A stretch of 39,269 bases of DNA from JBDUDR01 sp040002845 (GTDB taxonomy: Bacteria > Actinomycetota > Actinomycetes > Propionibacteriales > Nocardioidaceae). The position numbers and the translations under genes are program-made. The notes below the pieces were generated by a model, which did no database searches, was not told where the DNA came from, and saw only the letters and a list, made by a program, of their open reading frames with translations. Shown piece after piece: positions 24,599 through 32,630 of this stretch (positions within the stretch are counted from its first letter, which is position 1; the number at the start of each line of letters is the position of its first letter). Location of the stretch: the NCBI GenBank assembly GCA_040002845.1, contig JBDUDR010000012.1, positions 1 through 39,269 on the forward strand, in the 5' to 3' direction.

Positions 24599-26604
24599 GC
24601 CTGGCTCCCAACTGTGAGGATGTGCGCCGGCTCCTGGCCGGGGTCCAGTCGGATGTACTCGTGTTCACCCCAGATCCACGTTCGACCGGTCAGCTCGTCA
24701 TGCACCGGAACCGTGTCGCCCCAGCTCAGCCCCAACGCGGGCAGGTCGAGGTGGATCATCGACTCGCGAGCTGCGTGCGGATCGAGGTTCAGCACCACGA
24801 TCACGGTGTCCCGGGCGTTGCCATCCTGGCTGCCGCTCACGGCGGGGACGGGAGGTGACGACTTGGAGAAGGCCAGGATCTCCGGGTCCTCGACATAGTG
24901 CAGACGCAGGTTGCGCAGCCGGCGCAGTGCCGGGTGCCTGCGGCGAATGTCGTTGAGACGGGCGAGGTACGGAGCCAGCGTGTGGCCGGTGGCGGCCGCC
25001 TGGTCCCAGTCGCGCGGTCGGAGCTGGTACTTCTCGGAGTCTTGGTACTCCTCCGACCCGGGACGCACGGCGACGTGCTCGTACAGCTCAAAGCCTGAGT
25101 AGACGCCCCAGCTCGGCGACGACATGGCGGCGAGCGTGGCCCGGATCTTGAACGCAGCGGGGCCGCCGTACTGCAGGTAGGCGTGGAGGATGTCGGGCGT
25201 GTTCACGAAGAAGTTCGGCCGCAGGACGTGACCCGTTTCCTCGCAGAGCTCCCGCAGGTACGCCTCGATCTCCCCCTTCTGGGTTCGCCAGGTGAAGTAG
25301 GTGTACGACTGGTGGAATCCCACCTCTGCGAGGGTGCGCATCATCGGTGGTCGAGTGAAGGCCTCCGACAAGAAGATCACGTCGGGATCGGTGCTGCGGA
25401 TCTCAGCCAGCAGCCACTCCCAGAAGGGCACCGGCTTGGTGTGTGGGTTGTCCACGCGGAAGATCCGCACACCATGGTCCATCCAGAAACGCACCAGGCG
25501 CAGGGCCTCATGGGCGAGCCCCTCTGGGTCGTTGTCGAAGTTCACGGGATAGATGTCCTGGTATTTCTTGGGCGGATTTTCCGCGTACGCGACGCTGCCG
25601 TCGGCCAGCGTCGTGAACCACTCCGGGTGAGAGGTGACCCAGGGATGATCGGGGGCGCACTGCAGGGCGAAATCGAGTGCAACCTCCAAGCCGAGCTCCT
25701 CGGCTCGGGCCACGAACGCGTCGAAGTCACCGATGTCACCGAGCTCTGGGTGCACAGCGTCGTGCCCGCCCAAGGCGCTGCCGATCGCCCAAGGAGATCC
25801 TGGATCACCAGGTCCCGCCACCAAGGTGTTGTTCGGTCCCTTGCGGTTGATCTCGCCGATGGGGTGAATGGGTGGCAGGTAGGCGACGTCGAAGCCCATC
25901 TCCGCTATCGCCTCGAGCCGTTTGGCAGCGGTGCGCAACGTGCCGGATCGCAGCCGACCCGTCTCGGGATCGATGGTGACTCCCTCGCTGCGCGGAAAGA
26001 ACTCGTACCAGGCGCCGACGAGCGCCCGCTCCCGGCTGACCCGCAGCGGGAACGGCCCTTCACTGTCGACGTGCTCTCTGAGCGGCGCCTGCGACAGCAC
26101 GTCTGTCACGTCGTCACCGAACGCTGGCGAGACCCGGGCCGGAACGGGTCGGCGCTTGTCCTTGAGCGCCTCGACCGCTTCGTTGAGCACCTTGCGCTGC
26201 CCGGTGGACCCGCGCCGCAGGGCGGCCGCGGCGCGCTTGAGGACGAGAGCGCCTTCGGCGAGGACGAGCTCGACGTCGACATTGGCCGCCAGCTTGATCT
26301 CTGCCGTGTGCCGCCAGCTCTCGTAGGGGTCACCCCACGACTCGATCGTGAACGACCAGTCGCCCTCCTGGTCTGGGGTCACCCAAGCCGCCCAGCGATC
26401 GACCCCCTCGACCTGGCGCATCCGCACCATCGGGCGAGCTTTCCCGTCGGGGTCCGTCAGGATGACGTTGGCTCCGAGTGCGTCGTGGCCTTCGCGGAAG
26501 ATCGTTGCCGACACGTCGAAAGTCTCGCCCACCACGGCCTTCGCCGGCCGCCGGGCCAGGTCCACGACCGGCGAGACGTCCACGACGGGAATGCGCGCAA
26601 TCAT
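24595..26604 (-). CDS. glgE: Maltose-1-phosphate maltosyltransferase GlgE
   Basis: GH13_3 enzyme that extends alpha-1,4-glucan with maltose units from maltose-1-phosphate. Counting from ATG 26604 gives 669 residues. The nucleophile is D385 (FRVDNPHTKP) and the acid/base E414 (FLSEAFTRPP), with 29-residue spacing as for D394/E423 of the S. coelicolor enzyme. An N-terminal beta domain (PAKAVVGETFDVSATIFREGHD) and an alpha-helical insert are also present. The upstream extension to 26670 lacks homology; GTG 26607 is a neighbouring alternative. A TAGGTT hexamer 5-8 nt before these starts suggests its own leaderless promoter, separating it from the ABC genes. Confidence 0.96.
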   Translation of the reverse strand: MIARIPVVDVSPVVDLARRPAKAVVGETFDVSATIFREGHDALGANVILTDPDGKARPMVRMRQVEGVDRWAAWVTPDQEGDWSFTIESWGDPYESWRHTAEIKLAANVDVELVLAEGALVLKRAAAALRRGSTGQRKVLNEAVEALKDKRRPVPARVSPAFGDDVTDVLSQAPLREHVDSEGPFPLRVSRERALVGAWYEFFPRSEGVTIDPETGRLRSGTLRTAAKRLEAIAEMGFDVAYLPPIHPIGEINRKGPNNTLVAGPGDPGSPWAIGSALGGHDAVHPELGDIGDFDAFVARAEELGLEVALDFALQCAPDHPWVTSHPEWFTTLADGSVAYAENPPKKYQDIYPVNFDNDPEGLAHEALRLVRFWMDHGVRIFRVDNPHTKPVPFWEWLLAEIRSTDPDVIFLSEAFTRPPMMRTLAEVGFHQSYTYFTWRTQKGEIEAYLRELCEETGHVLRPNFFVNTPDILHAYLQYGGPAAFKIRATLAAMSSPSWGVYSGFELYEHVAVRPGSEEYQDSEKYQLRPRDWDQAAATGHTLAPYLARLNDIRRRHPALRRLRNLRLHYVEDPEILAFSKSSPPVPAVSGSQDGNARDTVIVVLNLDPHAARESMIHLDLPALGLSWGDTVPVHDELTGRTWIWGEHEYIRLDPGQEPAHILTVGSQA

Positions 26605-26612
26605 CACTGCTG

Positions 26613-26618
26613 AACCTA
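26613..26618 (-). promoter_or_regulatory. Candidate -10 box of the glgE-treS-mak-glgB cluster
   Basis: Minus-strand TAGGTT lies 5 nt before GTG 26607 and 8 nt before ATG 26604, with no Shine-Dalgarno. This fits a leaderless actinobacterial promoter. I could not identify a clear -35. Confidence 0.4.
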
Positions 26619-26692
26619 CCGAGACCGCGGCCAGTCGCGCACCCACGGGAGCGCAAAGCCACAGCCTCACCCACCGATGGGCCGTTGTGTCG

Positions 26693-27532
26693 TCACAAGC
26701 CGGTCAGGCCACGCCGCTCCCGCACGAACTTCGACAGCGAGGAGAACACCGCGTCGATCACCATGCCGATGATCAAGATGACGATCATGAACGCCAGCAA
26801 CCGATCGGCCTGGAGGGATGTACGTGCCAACGACAAGGCGCCTCCCAGCGACGGGTGGTCTGGGATGAGGACCAGCAGCTCACCGGCCATCAGGCTGCGC
26901 CAAGCGAAGGCCCAGCCCTGCTTCAGGCCCGAGAGGTATGAGGGCAGTGCCGCCGGCAACACCACGTGCCGGTAGCGGTTCACCCCGCGAGCACCCAGCA
27001 TGTGACCTGCCCTGAGCAGGTTCGGTGGCACCTCGTCGATGCCGCTGATGATGCCATTGGCGATCGAGGGCGCGGCACCCAAGATGATCACGAACATGAT
27101 CGCCGACTCCCGCAGGCCGAACAGCAAGATGGCCAACGGGAACCACGCGATGGAGGGCATCGTCTGTAGGCCGGTGACCATCGAGCCCACCCCGACTCGC
27201 AGCACGCGCCACTGAGACACCGCGATGCCGATGGCGCTACCGATGAGCAGCGCGAAGAAGAACCCGATGACACCGCGCTGCATCGTCGTGTGGACCTCAC
27301 GCCAGAAGATGTTCTCGGTGACGATCTCCTTCAGCGTCGACAGGGTTGTGATGGGGGAGGGGAGCAGGAAGTCGGGCTTCCAGTGAGAGAGGAAGACCAG
27401 CTCCCACAGGCCGAGGGCGATGCCGACGGCTAGCAGTTTGGGCCAGCTCACGGCCCACGCCTTGCGGGCGAGGTCGCTGACGCGACTCCCGGTCCCCATA
27501 CTCACACCGGGACGGATTGCCTCAACGGACAT
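26693..27532 (-). CDS. ABC transporter permease (SsuC/TauC-type)
   Basis: A 279-residue inner-membrane permease with about six helices. The binding-protein-dependent transport signature is visible (MPSIAWFPLAILLFGLRESAIMFVIILGAAPSIANGIISGIDEVPPNLLRAGHMLGARG). This belongs to the sulfonate, taurine, nitrate, pyrimidine-precursor group, whose members cannot be told apart by eye. It overlaps the ATPase gene by 11 bp; a start at 27499 (MGTGSRVS) is possible. It forms an importer with the two genes upstream and lies 88 bp before glgE. Confidence 0.9.
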   Translation of the reverse strand: MSVEAIRPGVSMGTGSRVSDLARKAWAVSWPKLLAVGIALGLWELVFLSHWKPDFLLPSPITTLSTLKEIVTENIFWREVHTTMQRGVIGFFFALLIGSAIGIAVSQWRVLRVGVGSMVTGLQTMPSIAWFPLAILLFGLRESAIMFVIILGAAPSIANGIISGIDEVPPNLLRAGHMLGARGVNRYRHVVLPAALPSYLSGLKQGWAFAWRSLMAGELLVLIPDHPSLGGALSLARTSLQADRLLAFMIVILIIGMVIDAVFSSLSKFVRERRGLTGL

Positions 27533-28343
27533 GACGGGCCACCTCCGCCTTCAGCTCGTCGGTCAGCTGACCGGAGATCTCCGCGGCCACCGGGTCATCG
27601 GGGTGGCGCGGGCGTGGCAGGTCGATCGCGAACTCACTCTTGACCCGCCCGGGCACGGTTTCCATCAAGATCGTCCGGTTCGACAGCCGGACAGCCTCCC
27701 GGACGTTGTGCGTGACGAAGACAACGGTGAGCCCCAGCTGCTGCCAGATCCGCTCGATCTCGTCGTGCATCGAGTCGCGCGTCATCGCGTCGAGCGCGGC
27801 GAACGGCTCATCCATCAAGACGATCTCGGCGTCCTGGGCCAGCACCCGAGCCAGCGCGCCTCGTTGCCGCATGCCGCCGGACAGCTCGTGCGGACGGTTC
27901 TTTCCGCGGCCGCCGAGACGGACCAGGTCGAGCAGCTCCTGGACCCGTGGCCCTCGCTCGGCCCTCTCGACCCCGCGCAGCTTGAGCGCCAACGCGACGT
28001 TCTGCTCCAAGGTGAGCCAGGGGAAAAGGGTGGACTCCTGGAACATGAAGGCCACCTTGCGGTCACCGTGGTCGATAACGCCCTCGGTGGGCTTGTCGAG
28101 GCCCGCGATGAGGTTGAGCAGCGTGCTCTTGCCGCAGCCGCTGGCGCCGACGAGGCACAGGAAGTCGTGCTCATGCACGATCAGGTTCACGTCGCGCAGC
28201 GCGAGGTGGCTGCCCGAGAACTCCTTGGAGACTGCTTGGATCGTGATGGCCGCGCCGTTCGCGCTGACCAGCCCAGGCGCCATGTGGGCGCCCGGGCGGT
28301 CAGTCGAAGGGTCACGGCCAGACTGTCTGGCCAGGACGCTCAT
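27522..28343 (-). CDS. ABC transporter ATP-binding protein (SsuB/TauB-type)
   Basis: A cytoplasmic ATPase of 273 residues with Walker A GASGCGKST (66-74), Q-loop (MFQESTLFPW), signature LSGGMRQR, Walker B EIVLMDEPFAALD and switch His (VFVTHNV). The start ATG 28343 overlaps the binding-protein stop (ATGA); the frame extending to 28517 is not supported by homology. It powers import through the permease at 26693. Confidence 0.93.
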   Translation of the reverse strand: MSVLARQSGRDPSTDRPGAHMAPGLVSANGAAITIQAVSKEFSGSHLALRDVNLIVHEHDFLCLVGASGCGKSTLLNLIAGLDKPTEGVIDHGDRKVAFMFQESTLFPWLTLEQNVALALKLRGVERAERGPRVQELLDLVRLGGRGKNRPHELSGGMRQRGALARVLAQDAEIVLMDEPFAALDAMTRDSMHDEIERIWQQLGLTVVFVTHNVREAVRLSNRTILMETVPGRVKSEFAIDLPRPRHPDDPVAAEISGQLTDELKAEVARHVR

Positions 28344-29452
28344 GACGAGGAGACCTCCGACTCGCCCTTGTCGGCGAGGATCGTGTTGAGCGGGTCGAGG
28401 ACATAGATCCCGGTCAGGTTGTCGACCGGGTCGAGCAGCTCGAGCTCCTCGGCGCGCTTGTCGACCTCGATCAGTGATGAGGCGATCGGGTCGTTGGTGA
28501 AGGTGAGCTTCGACCACGCCGAGTCGAAGACATCGGTGGGGATCGTGGACTGGGTGAGGTCCTCGAGCTTCTTGTTCACCAAGGCCTTGGCTTCATCGGG
28601 CGAGTTGTTGATGAAGTCATTCGCCTCCACGTGAGCGGTGAGCAGGTCGACGACCTCGGTGGGGTGCTCGTCGAGGAAGGACTTGTTGACCAGGAGCTGA
28701 GTGGTGACGAACTTGCCCTCCGGCCACAGGCTCGCCTCGTCGACCAGCACGTGGCCACCCTCGCTCACCAAGATGCTGGCGTACGGCTCGGGCACCCAGG
28801 CGCCGTCGATCTGGCCCTGCTGGAAGGCCTGCACCGTGACGCTGTTGTCCTGCGGGAGCAGGTGGACATCGCCGCCACCCTCTTGGTCGGTCTGGAAGCC
28901 CTTCGTCTTGAGGTAGTACCTGGCGGCGATGTCTTGGGTGTTCGCCGCGCCCGGGGTGGCGATGGTCTTGCCCTGCAGATCGGCGACCGTCTTGACGTCG
29001 GAGGAAACCACCAGTGACGCCCCACCCGAGGCCGCGCCGGCGATGATGCGCACCCCGCCCTGCGTCTGCTGGTACGCGGTGAGCGCAGGGGACGGGCCGA
29101 TGTACGTAGCGTCCAGGCTCCCGGAGGCAAGCGCCTCGATGGTGTCCGAGCCGGAGTCGAACTGCTGGAACTGGACCTTGTCGCCGTCCTTCTGCAGCTC
29201 GGTTGCGTAGTAACCCTTCTCGATGCCGACCAGGGCGGTGGCATGCGTGAGGTTGGGGAAGTAACCCAGGTGGACGGTGATCCCGCCGCCGGCGTCGCCA
29301 CTTCCGCTCGTGTCGCTGCTCGAGTTGTCGCTTCCCCCGCAAGCCGTCAGCCCGAGGGCCAGCAAGGCTACGGTCACCCCGGCCGCGGCACGGCGGTTAC
29401 GCCCAGAGATAGGCCCAGAGATAGGCCTAGAGATAGTACGTGTCGAGGTCAC
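28340..29452 (-). CDS. ABC transporter substrate-binding lipoprotein (SsuA/TauA-like)
   Basis: A 370-residue lipoprotein with lipobox LTAC followed by a Ser/Gly/Asp-rich linker. The periplasmic-binding type II fold has the N-terminal ITVHLGYFPNLTHATALVGIEKGYY typical of the sulfonate/taurine/nitrate and NMT1 group. The bound ligand is unknown. GTG 29452 has AGAGGA 7-8 nt upstream. The n-region before the hydrophobic core is unusually long and carries three 12-bp repeats encoding the tetrapeptide P-I-S-G (one unit R-P-I-S). It heads a coupled three-gene importer operon. Confidence 0.92.
   Translation of the reverse strand: MTSTRTISRPISGPISGRNRRAAAGVTVALLALGLTACGGSDNSSSDTSGSGDAGGGITVHLGYFPNLTHATALVGIEKGYYATELQKDGDKVQFQQFDSGSDTIEALASGSLDATYIGPSPALTAYQQTQGGVRIIAGAASGGASLVVSSDVKTVADLQGKTIATPGAANTQDIAARYYLKTKGFQTDQEGGGDVHLLPQDNSVTVQAFQQGQIDGAWVPEPYASILVSEGGHVLVDEASLWPEGKFVTTQLLVNKSFLDEHPTEVVDLLTAHVEANDFINNSPDEAKALVNKKLEDLTQSTIPTDVFDSAWSKLTFTNDPIASSLIEVDKRAEELELLDPVDNLTGIYVLDPLNTILADKGESEVSSS
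29401..29436. repeat. Three 12-bp tandem repeats in the signal-peptide coding region
   Basis: The unit GCCCAGAGATAG occurs twice exactly and a third time with one change (GCCTAGAGATAG), in frame within the ABC binding protein. Twelve bp keeps the frame, so copy-number change would lengthen or shorten the signal-peptide n-region by four residues. Confidence 0.85.
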
Positions 29453-29570
29453 AGGGGATTCCTCTCTAGTAAAACAGGAAAGATCATTAGAACAGTAGAC
29501 TTACACTACATGCAAATCCGAGCCGGATCCGGGGGTTTCTCGTAGTTCTGGACCGGAAGCGTTCCGAAGT

Positions 29571-29605
29571 TTGCCGCCGCGGACCGGCGCCACTACCTTC
29601 ATCGC
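29571..29605 (+). promoter_or_regulatory. Leaderless promoter of glgP
   Basis: TTGCCG (29571-29576), a 17-bp spacer and TACCTT (29594-29599) are followed by 6 nt and then the glgP GTG at 29606. Consensus-like hexamers, ideal spacing and a start codon at the expected transcription start make a leaderless promoter likely. Confidence 0.65.
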
Positions 29606-32185
29606 GTGCGAGCGATCCGAAGGTTCACCGTCAGACCCGTGCTGCCTCGGGCGTTAGAACCGCTGACCGAGCTGGTCACGAACCTGCGCTGGTCCTGGCA
29701 TCCAGAAACTCAGGACCTCTTTGCCGCTCTCGATCCAGAGATCTGGGAGAAGAGCCGCCAAGACCCGGTGCGCCTGCTGGGCGCCGTGTCGCCCGAACGG
29801 CTCGGGCAGCTCGCCAAGGACCGGCGCTTTCTGCGCCGCCTCGATCTGGCTGAGGCCGATCTGGAGGAATACCTCACCGGCGACCGCTGGTACCAGTCAC
29901 TTGGTCCGGACGCTCCCGACCAGATCGCATACTTCTCGCCCGAGTTCGGCCTGGCGGCGGTGCTTCCACAGTATTCAGGCGGTCTGGGGATCCTCGCGGG
30001 CGACCACCTCAAGACCGCGAGTGACCTGGGGATCCCGCTCGTCGGCGTGGGGCTGTTGTACCGGCACGGGTACTTTCGCCAGTCGCTATCGGGCGAAGGG
30101 TGGCAACAGGAGCGTTACCCAGTCGCCGACCCGGACGGCTTGCCCATAACCATGCTGCGCGAGCCGAGTGGTTCCGCCGCCAAGGTCATGGTCGGGCTGC
30201 CCGGTGGTCGTCGCCTGCATGCCCGCATCTGGATCGCGCAGGTCGGGCGGGTGCCCCTGCTGCTGCTCGACTCGGACGTCGAGGACAACGACTCCCCCGA
30301 GCGAGACGTCACCGACCGGTTGTACGGCGGGGGGACCGATCACCGGCTCCTTCAGGAGCTGTTGTTGGGCATCGGCGGCGTACGTGCACTTCGTGCGTAC
30401 GCCCGGATCACCGGCTATCCGGAACCCAAGGTCTTCCACACCAATGAGGGTCACGCAGGGTTCCTCGGTCTGGAGCGCATCCGTGAGCTGACCGAAGGTG
30501 CTGGGCTCGACTTCGACGCCGCCCTGGAGATCTCTCGCGCCGGCACAGTCTTCACGACCCACACGCCGGTGCCGGCTGGCATCGACCGGTTCCCGCGCGA
30601 CTTGATCCAGCAACACTTCGGGGGTGACAACGCCTGCCCAGGGGTCCCGGTGGCGCGCATCCTGGCACTCGGTGCGGAGGACTATCCCGGTGGTGACCCC
30701 GCCATGTTCAACATGGCCGTCATGGGCTTCCGGCTGGCCCAGCGGGCGAACGGGGTGAGCCGGCTGCATGGCCAGGTGAGCCGGGAGATGTTCGCGGGGT
30801 TGTGGCCGGGATTCGACGAGGCAGACGTACCGATCACGTCGATCACCAACGGGGTCCATGCGCCGACCTGGGTGGCCCGCGCGTGGTTCGACCTCGCCGA
30901 TGCGGAGGGCATCGATCTTCGGCGGCGGGCAGGCTGGGAGACCATCGACAAGATCCCCGATGCCGCCATCTGGAGCACGAAGCGCGAGCTGCGCCACAAC
31001 CTGGTCACCGACGCACGGAAACGGCTCTATCGCGCCTGGGGCAAGCGCGGTGCGTCCAAGGCCGAGCTGGGCTGGATCGACAACGTCCTCGATCCGGACG
31101 TGCTCACCATCGGCTTCGCCAGACGGGTCCCGTCGTACAAGCGACTCACGCTGATGCTGCGCGACCCGGAGCGGCTGACCGCCCTCCTCACGCATCCCGA
31201 GCGCCCGATCCAGGTCGTGATCGCGGGCAAGGCGCACCCAGCCGATGAGAGCGGGAAGAAGCTGATCCAGGAGATCGTACGGTTCGCTGACGACCCGAAG
31301 GTGCGGCACCGCATCGTGTTCCTGCCCAACTACGACATCGCAATGGCGCAGGGGCTCTACCCGGGTTGCGACGTGTGGCTCAACAACCCGCTCCGTCCGT
31401 ACGAAGCCTGTGGTACGTCCGGCATGAAGGCGGCCCTCAACGGGGGCCTGAACCTGTCCATCCGCGATGGGTGGTGGGACGAGTGGTTCGACGGTGACAA
31501 CGGGTGGGCCATTCCTTCTGCGGAAGGCGTGGAGGACTCCGAGCGCCGGGACGACCTCGAGGCGACCGCACTCTACGACCTGATCGAGCTCGAGGTCGCG
31601 CCTCGTTTCTATGACCGAGCCCAGGACGGCGTCCCGGTTCGGTGGCTGGAGATGCTCAAGCACACCCTGAAGTCGCTGGGACCCAAGGTGCTCGCCCAGC
31701 GGATGCTGCACGACTATGTGGAGGTGCTCTACAGGCCGGCAGCCACGTCGTCCCGGGCGCTGTCGAACGGGACAACCGGAGCTCGGGAGCTGGCGTCGTG
31801 GAAGGCGAAGGTCCGCGCGCAGTGGCCCAGTGTCCGGATCGACCACGTGGAGTCGTTCGGGCTCAGCGACAACCCCGAGATCGGGGCCACCCTCGGGATC
31901 CGGGTCTTTGCCTCACTGGGGGACCTCTCACCCGAGGACGTCGAGGTCGAGGTCGTGCACGGACGCGTCCTCGGTGACTACGACGAGCTGTCGAACGCCG
32001 AGGCAAGCGTGTTGGCGCACGCGGAGAGCTACGAGGCAGGACGACACCGGTTCGAGGGTGAGGTCTCGCTCGCTCGCACCGGCCCGATCGGCTACACGGT
32101 GCGTGTCTTGCCACACCACCCGCTCCTCGCCTCGCCCGCCGAGCTCGGACTGGTCGCCTGGCCCGCGGAGGCATCCGTCGGATAG
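29606..32185 (+). CDS. glgP: Alpha-glucan phosphorylase
   Basis: A GT35 pyridoxal-phosphate enzyme that releases glucose-1-phosphate from alpha-1,4-glucan chain ends. The 859-residue protein is of the actinobacterial/archaeal phosphorylase type, beginning with a DUF3417-like region (LTELVTNLRWSWHPETQDLF). It contains EFGLAAVLPQYSGGLGILAGDHLK and HTNEGHAGFLGLERI. The PLP-lysine motif GTSGMKAALNGGLNLSI places the cofactor lysine at K608. GTG 29606 fits the promoter above. It is divergent from the ABC operon; glgE and glgX neighbours point to glycogen turnover. Enzymes of this type may also act on GlgE-made glucan. Confidence 0.96.
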   Translation: MRAIRRFTVRPVLPRALEPLTELVTNLRWSWHPETQDLFAALDPEIWEKSRQDPVRLLGAVSPERLGQLAKDRRFLRRLDLAEADLEEYLTGDRWYQSLGPDAPDQIAYFSPEFGLAAVLPQYSGGLGILAGDHLKTASDLGIPLVGVGLLYRHGYFRQSLSGEGWQQERYPVADPDGLPITMLREPSGSAAKVMVGLPGGRRLHARIWIAQVGRVPLLLLDSDVEDNDSPERDVTDRLYGGGTDHRLLQELLLGIGGVRALRAYARITGYPEPKVFHTNEGHAGFLGLERIRELTEGAGLDFDAALEISRAGTVFTTHTPVPAGIDRFPRDLIQQHFGGDNACPGVPVARILALGAEDYPGGDPAMFNMAVMGFRLAQRANGVSRLHGQVSREMFAGLWPGFDEADVPITSITNGVHAPTWVARAWFDLADAEGIDLRRRAGWETIDKIPDAAIWSTKRELRHNLVTDARKRLYRAWGKRGASKAELGWIDNVLDPDVLTIGFARRVPSYKRLTLMLRDPERLTALLTHPERPIQVVIAGKAHPADESGKKLIQEIVRFADDPKVRHRIVFLPNYDIAMAQGLYPGCDVWLNNPLRPYEACGTSGMKAALNGGLNLSIRDGWWDEWFDGDNGWAIPSAEGVEDSERRDDLEATALYDLIELEVAPRFYDRAQDGVPVRWLEMLKHTLKSLGPKVLAQRMLHDYVEVLYRPAATSSRALSNGTTGARELASWKAKVRAQWPSVRIDHVESFGLSDNPEIGATLGIRVFASLGDLSPEDVEVEVVHGRVLGDYDELSNAEASVLAHAESYEAGRHRFEGEVSLARTGPIGYTVRVLPHHPLLASPAELGLVAWPAEASVG

Positions 32186-32560
32186 CTGGTCGCGACGTGA
32201 TGGGGTTGGGTCGTCCCCGGCCGAAGATGATGCATTTGGGTAGCCCGAACGACCGTGATGCATCGTCTTTCCGTCGAATCTGGCTCGGTGGTTGTCGCCG
32301 AGGTACGCCTTTCGCATGTTGTCCCTTCGCCGAGGTACGGGTTTGTGACCATCGCAGGGGCCACATGCGCATAGGACTCGTACCTGGGCGAATTCGGGTG
32401 GTGCGAATCCCGTACGTCGACGACGGCTTACTGGGACAGCAAGCTGATTCGCTAAATGGGCGACGGGGCGGTGCGGACCACCTGCACTCTGGCCAGGCTG
32501 ATCCGCCCGGTGACCAACGCGACCCGCACCAGCTCATAGGCCCGCTCAGTCGGCGGGTTG
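32186..32560. other. Intergenic region between glgP and glgX, non-coding
   Basis: No credible gene was found. After glgP there is an inverted repeat: GATGATGCAT (32226-32235) and ATGCATCGTC (32258-32267), 9 of 10 pairs, with a 22-nt loop and TTT after it, so it could terminate glgP. Two direct copies of TCGCCGAGGTACG lie at 32295-32307 and 32327-32339, 32 bp apart. A short minus-strand frame at about 32455-32570 (AYELVRVALVTGRISLARVQVV) has codon bias like coding DNA but no recognised relative and no start. Confidence 0.5.
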
Positions 32561-32621
32561 ACCGCTCGGATCGACGAAAAGGAGTCGGATCGTGCGAAAC
32601 AAGTGTCGGATCGTGGGAACC
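32561..32621. repeat. Diverged 21-bp repeat after glgX, same family as at 1-57
   Basis: TCGGATCG cores at 32566, 32585 and 32606 (spacings 19 and 21) lie within 10 nt of the glgX stop. The last unit reads AAGTGTCGGATCGTGGGAAC, close to the unit at 1-57. Orientation relative to the upstream minus-strand gene is the same as at nucS. Confidence 0.75.
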
Positions 32622-32630
32622 GACTCGGGT

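Noticed and set aside
30086..31846. 586-residue minus-strand frame opposite glgP
   Set aside because: Composition rich in Arg, Pro, Gly and His without domain motifs; the other strand encodes a full phosphorylase.
32455..32570. Transposase remnant on the minus strand near glgX
   Set aside because: Coding-like composition over about 38 codons, but no start and no family resemblance I can name.
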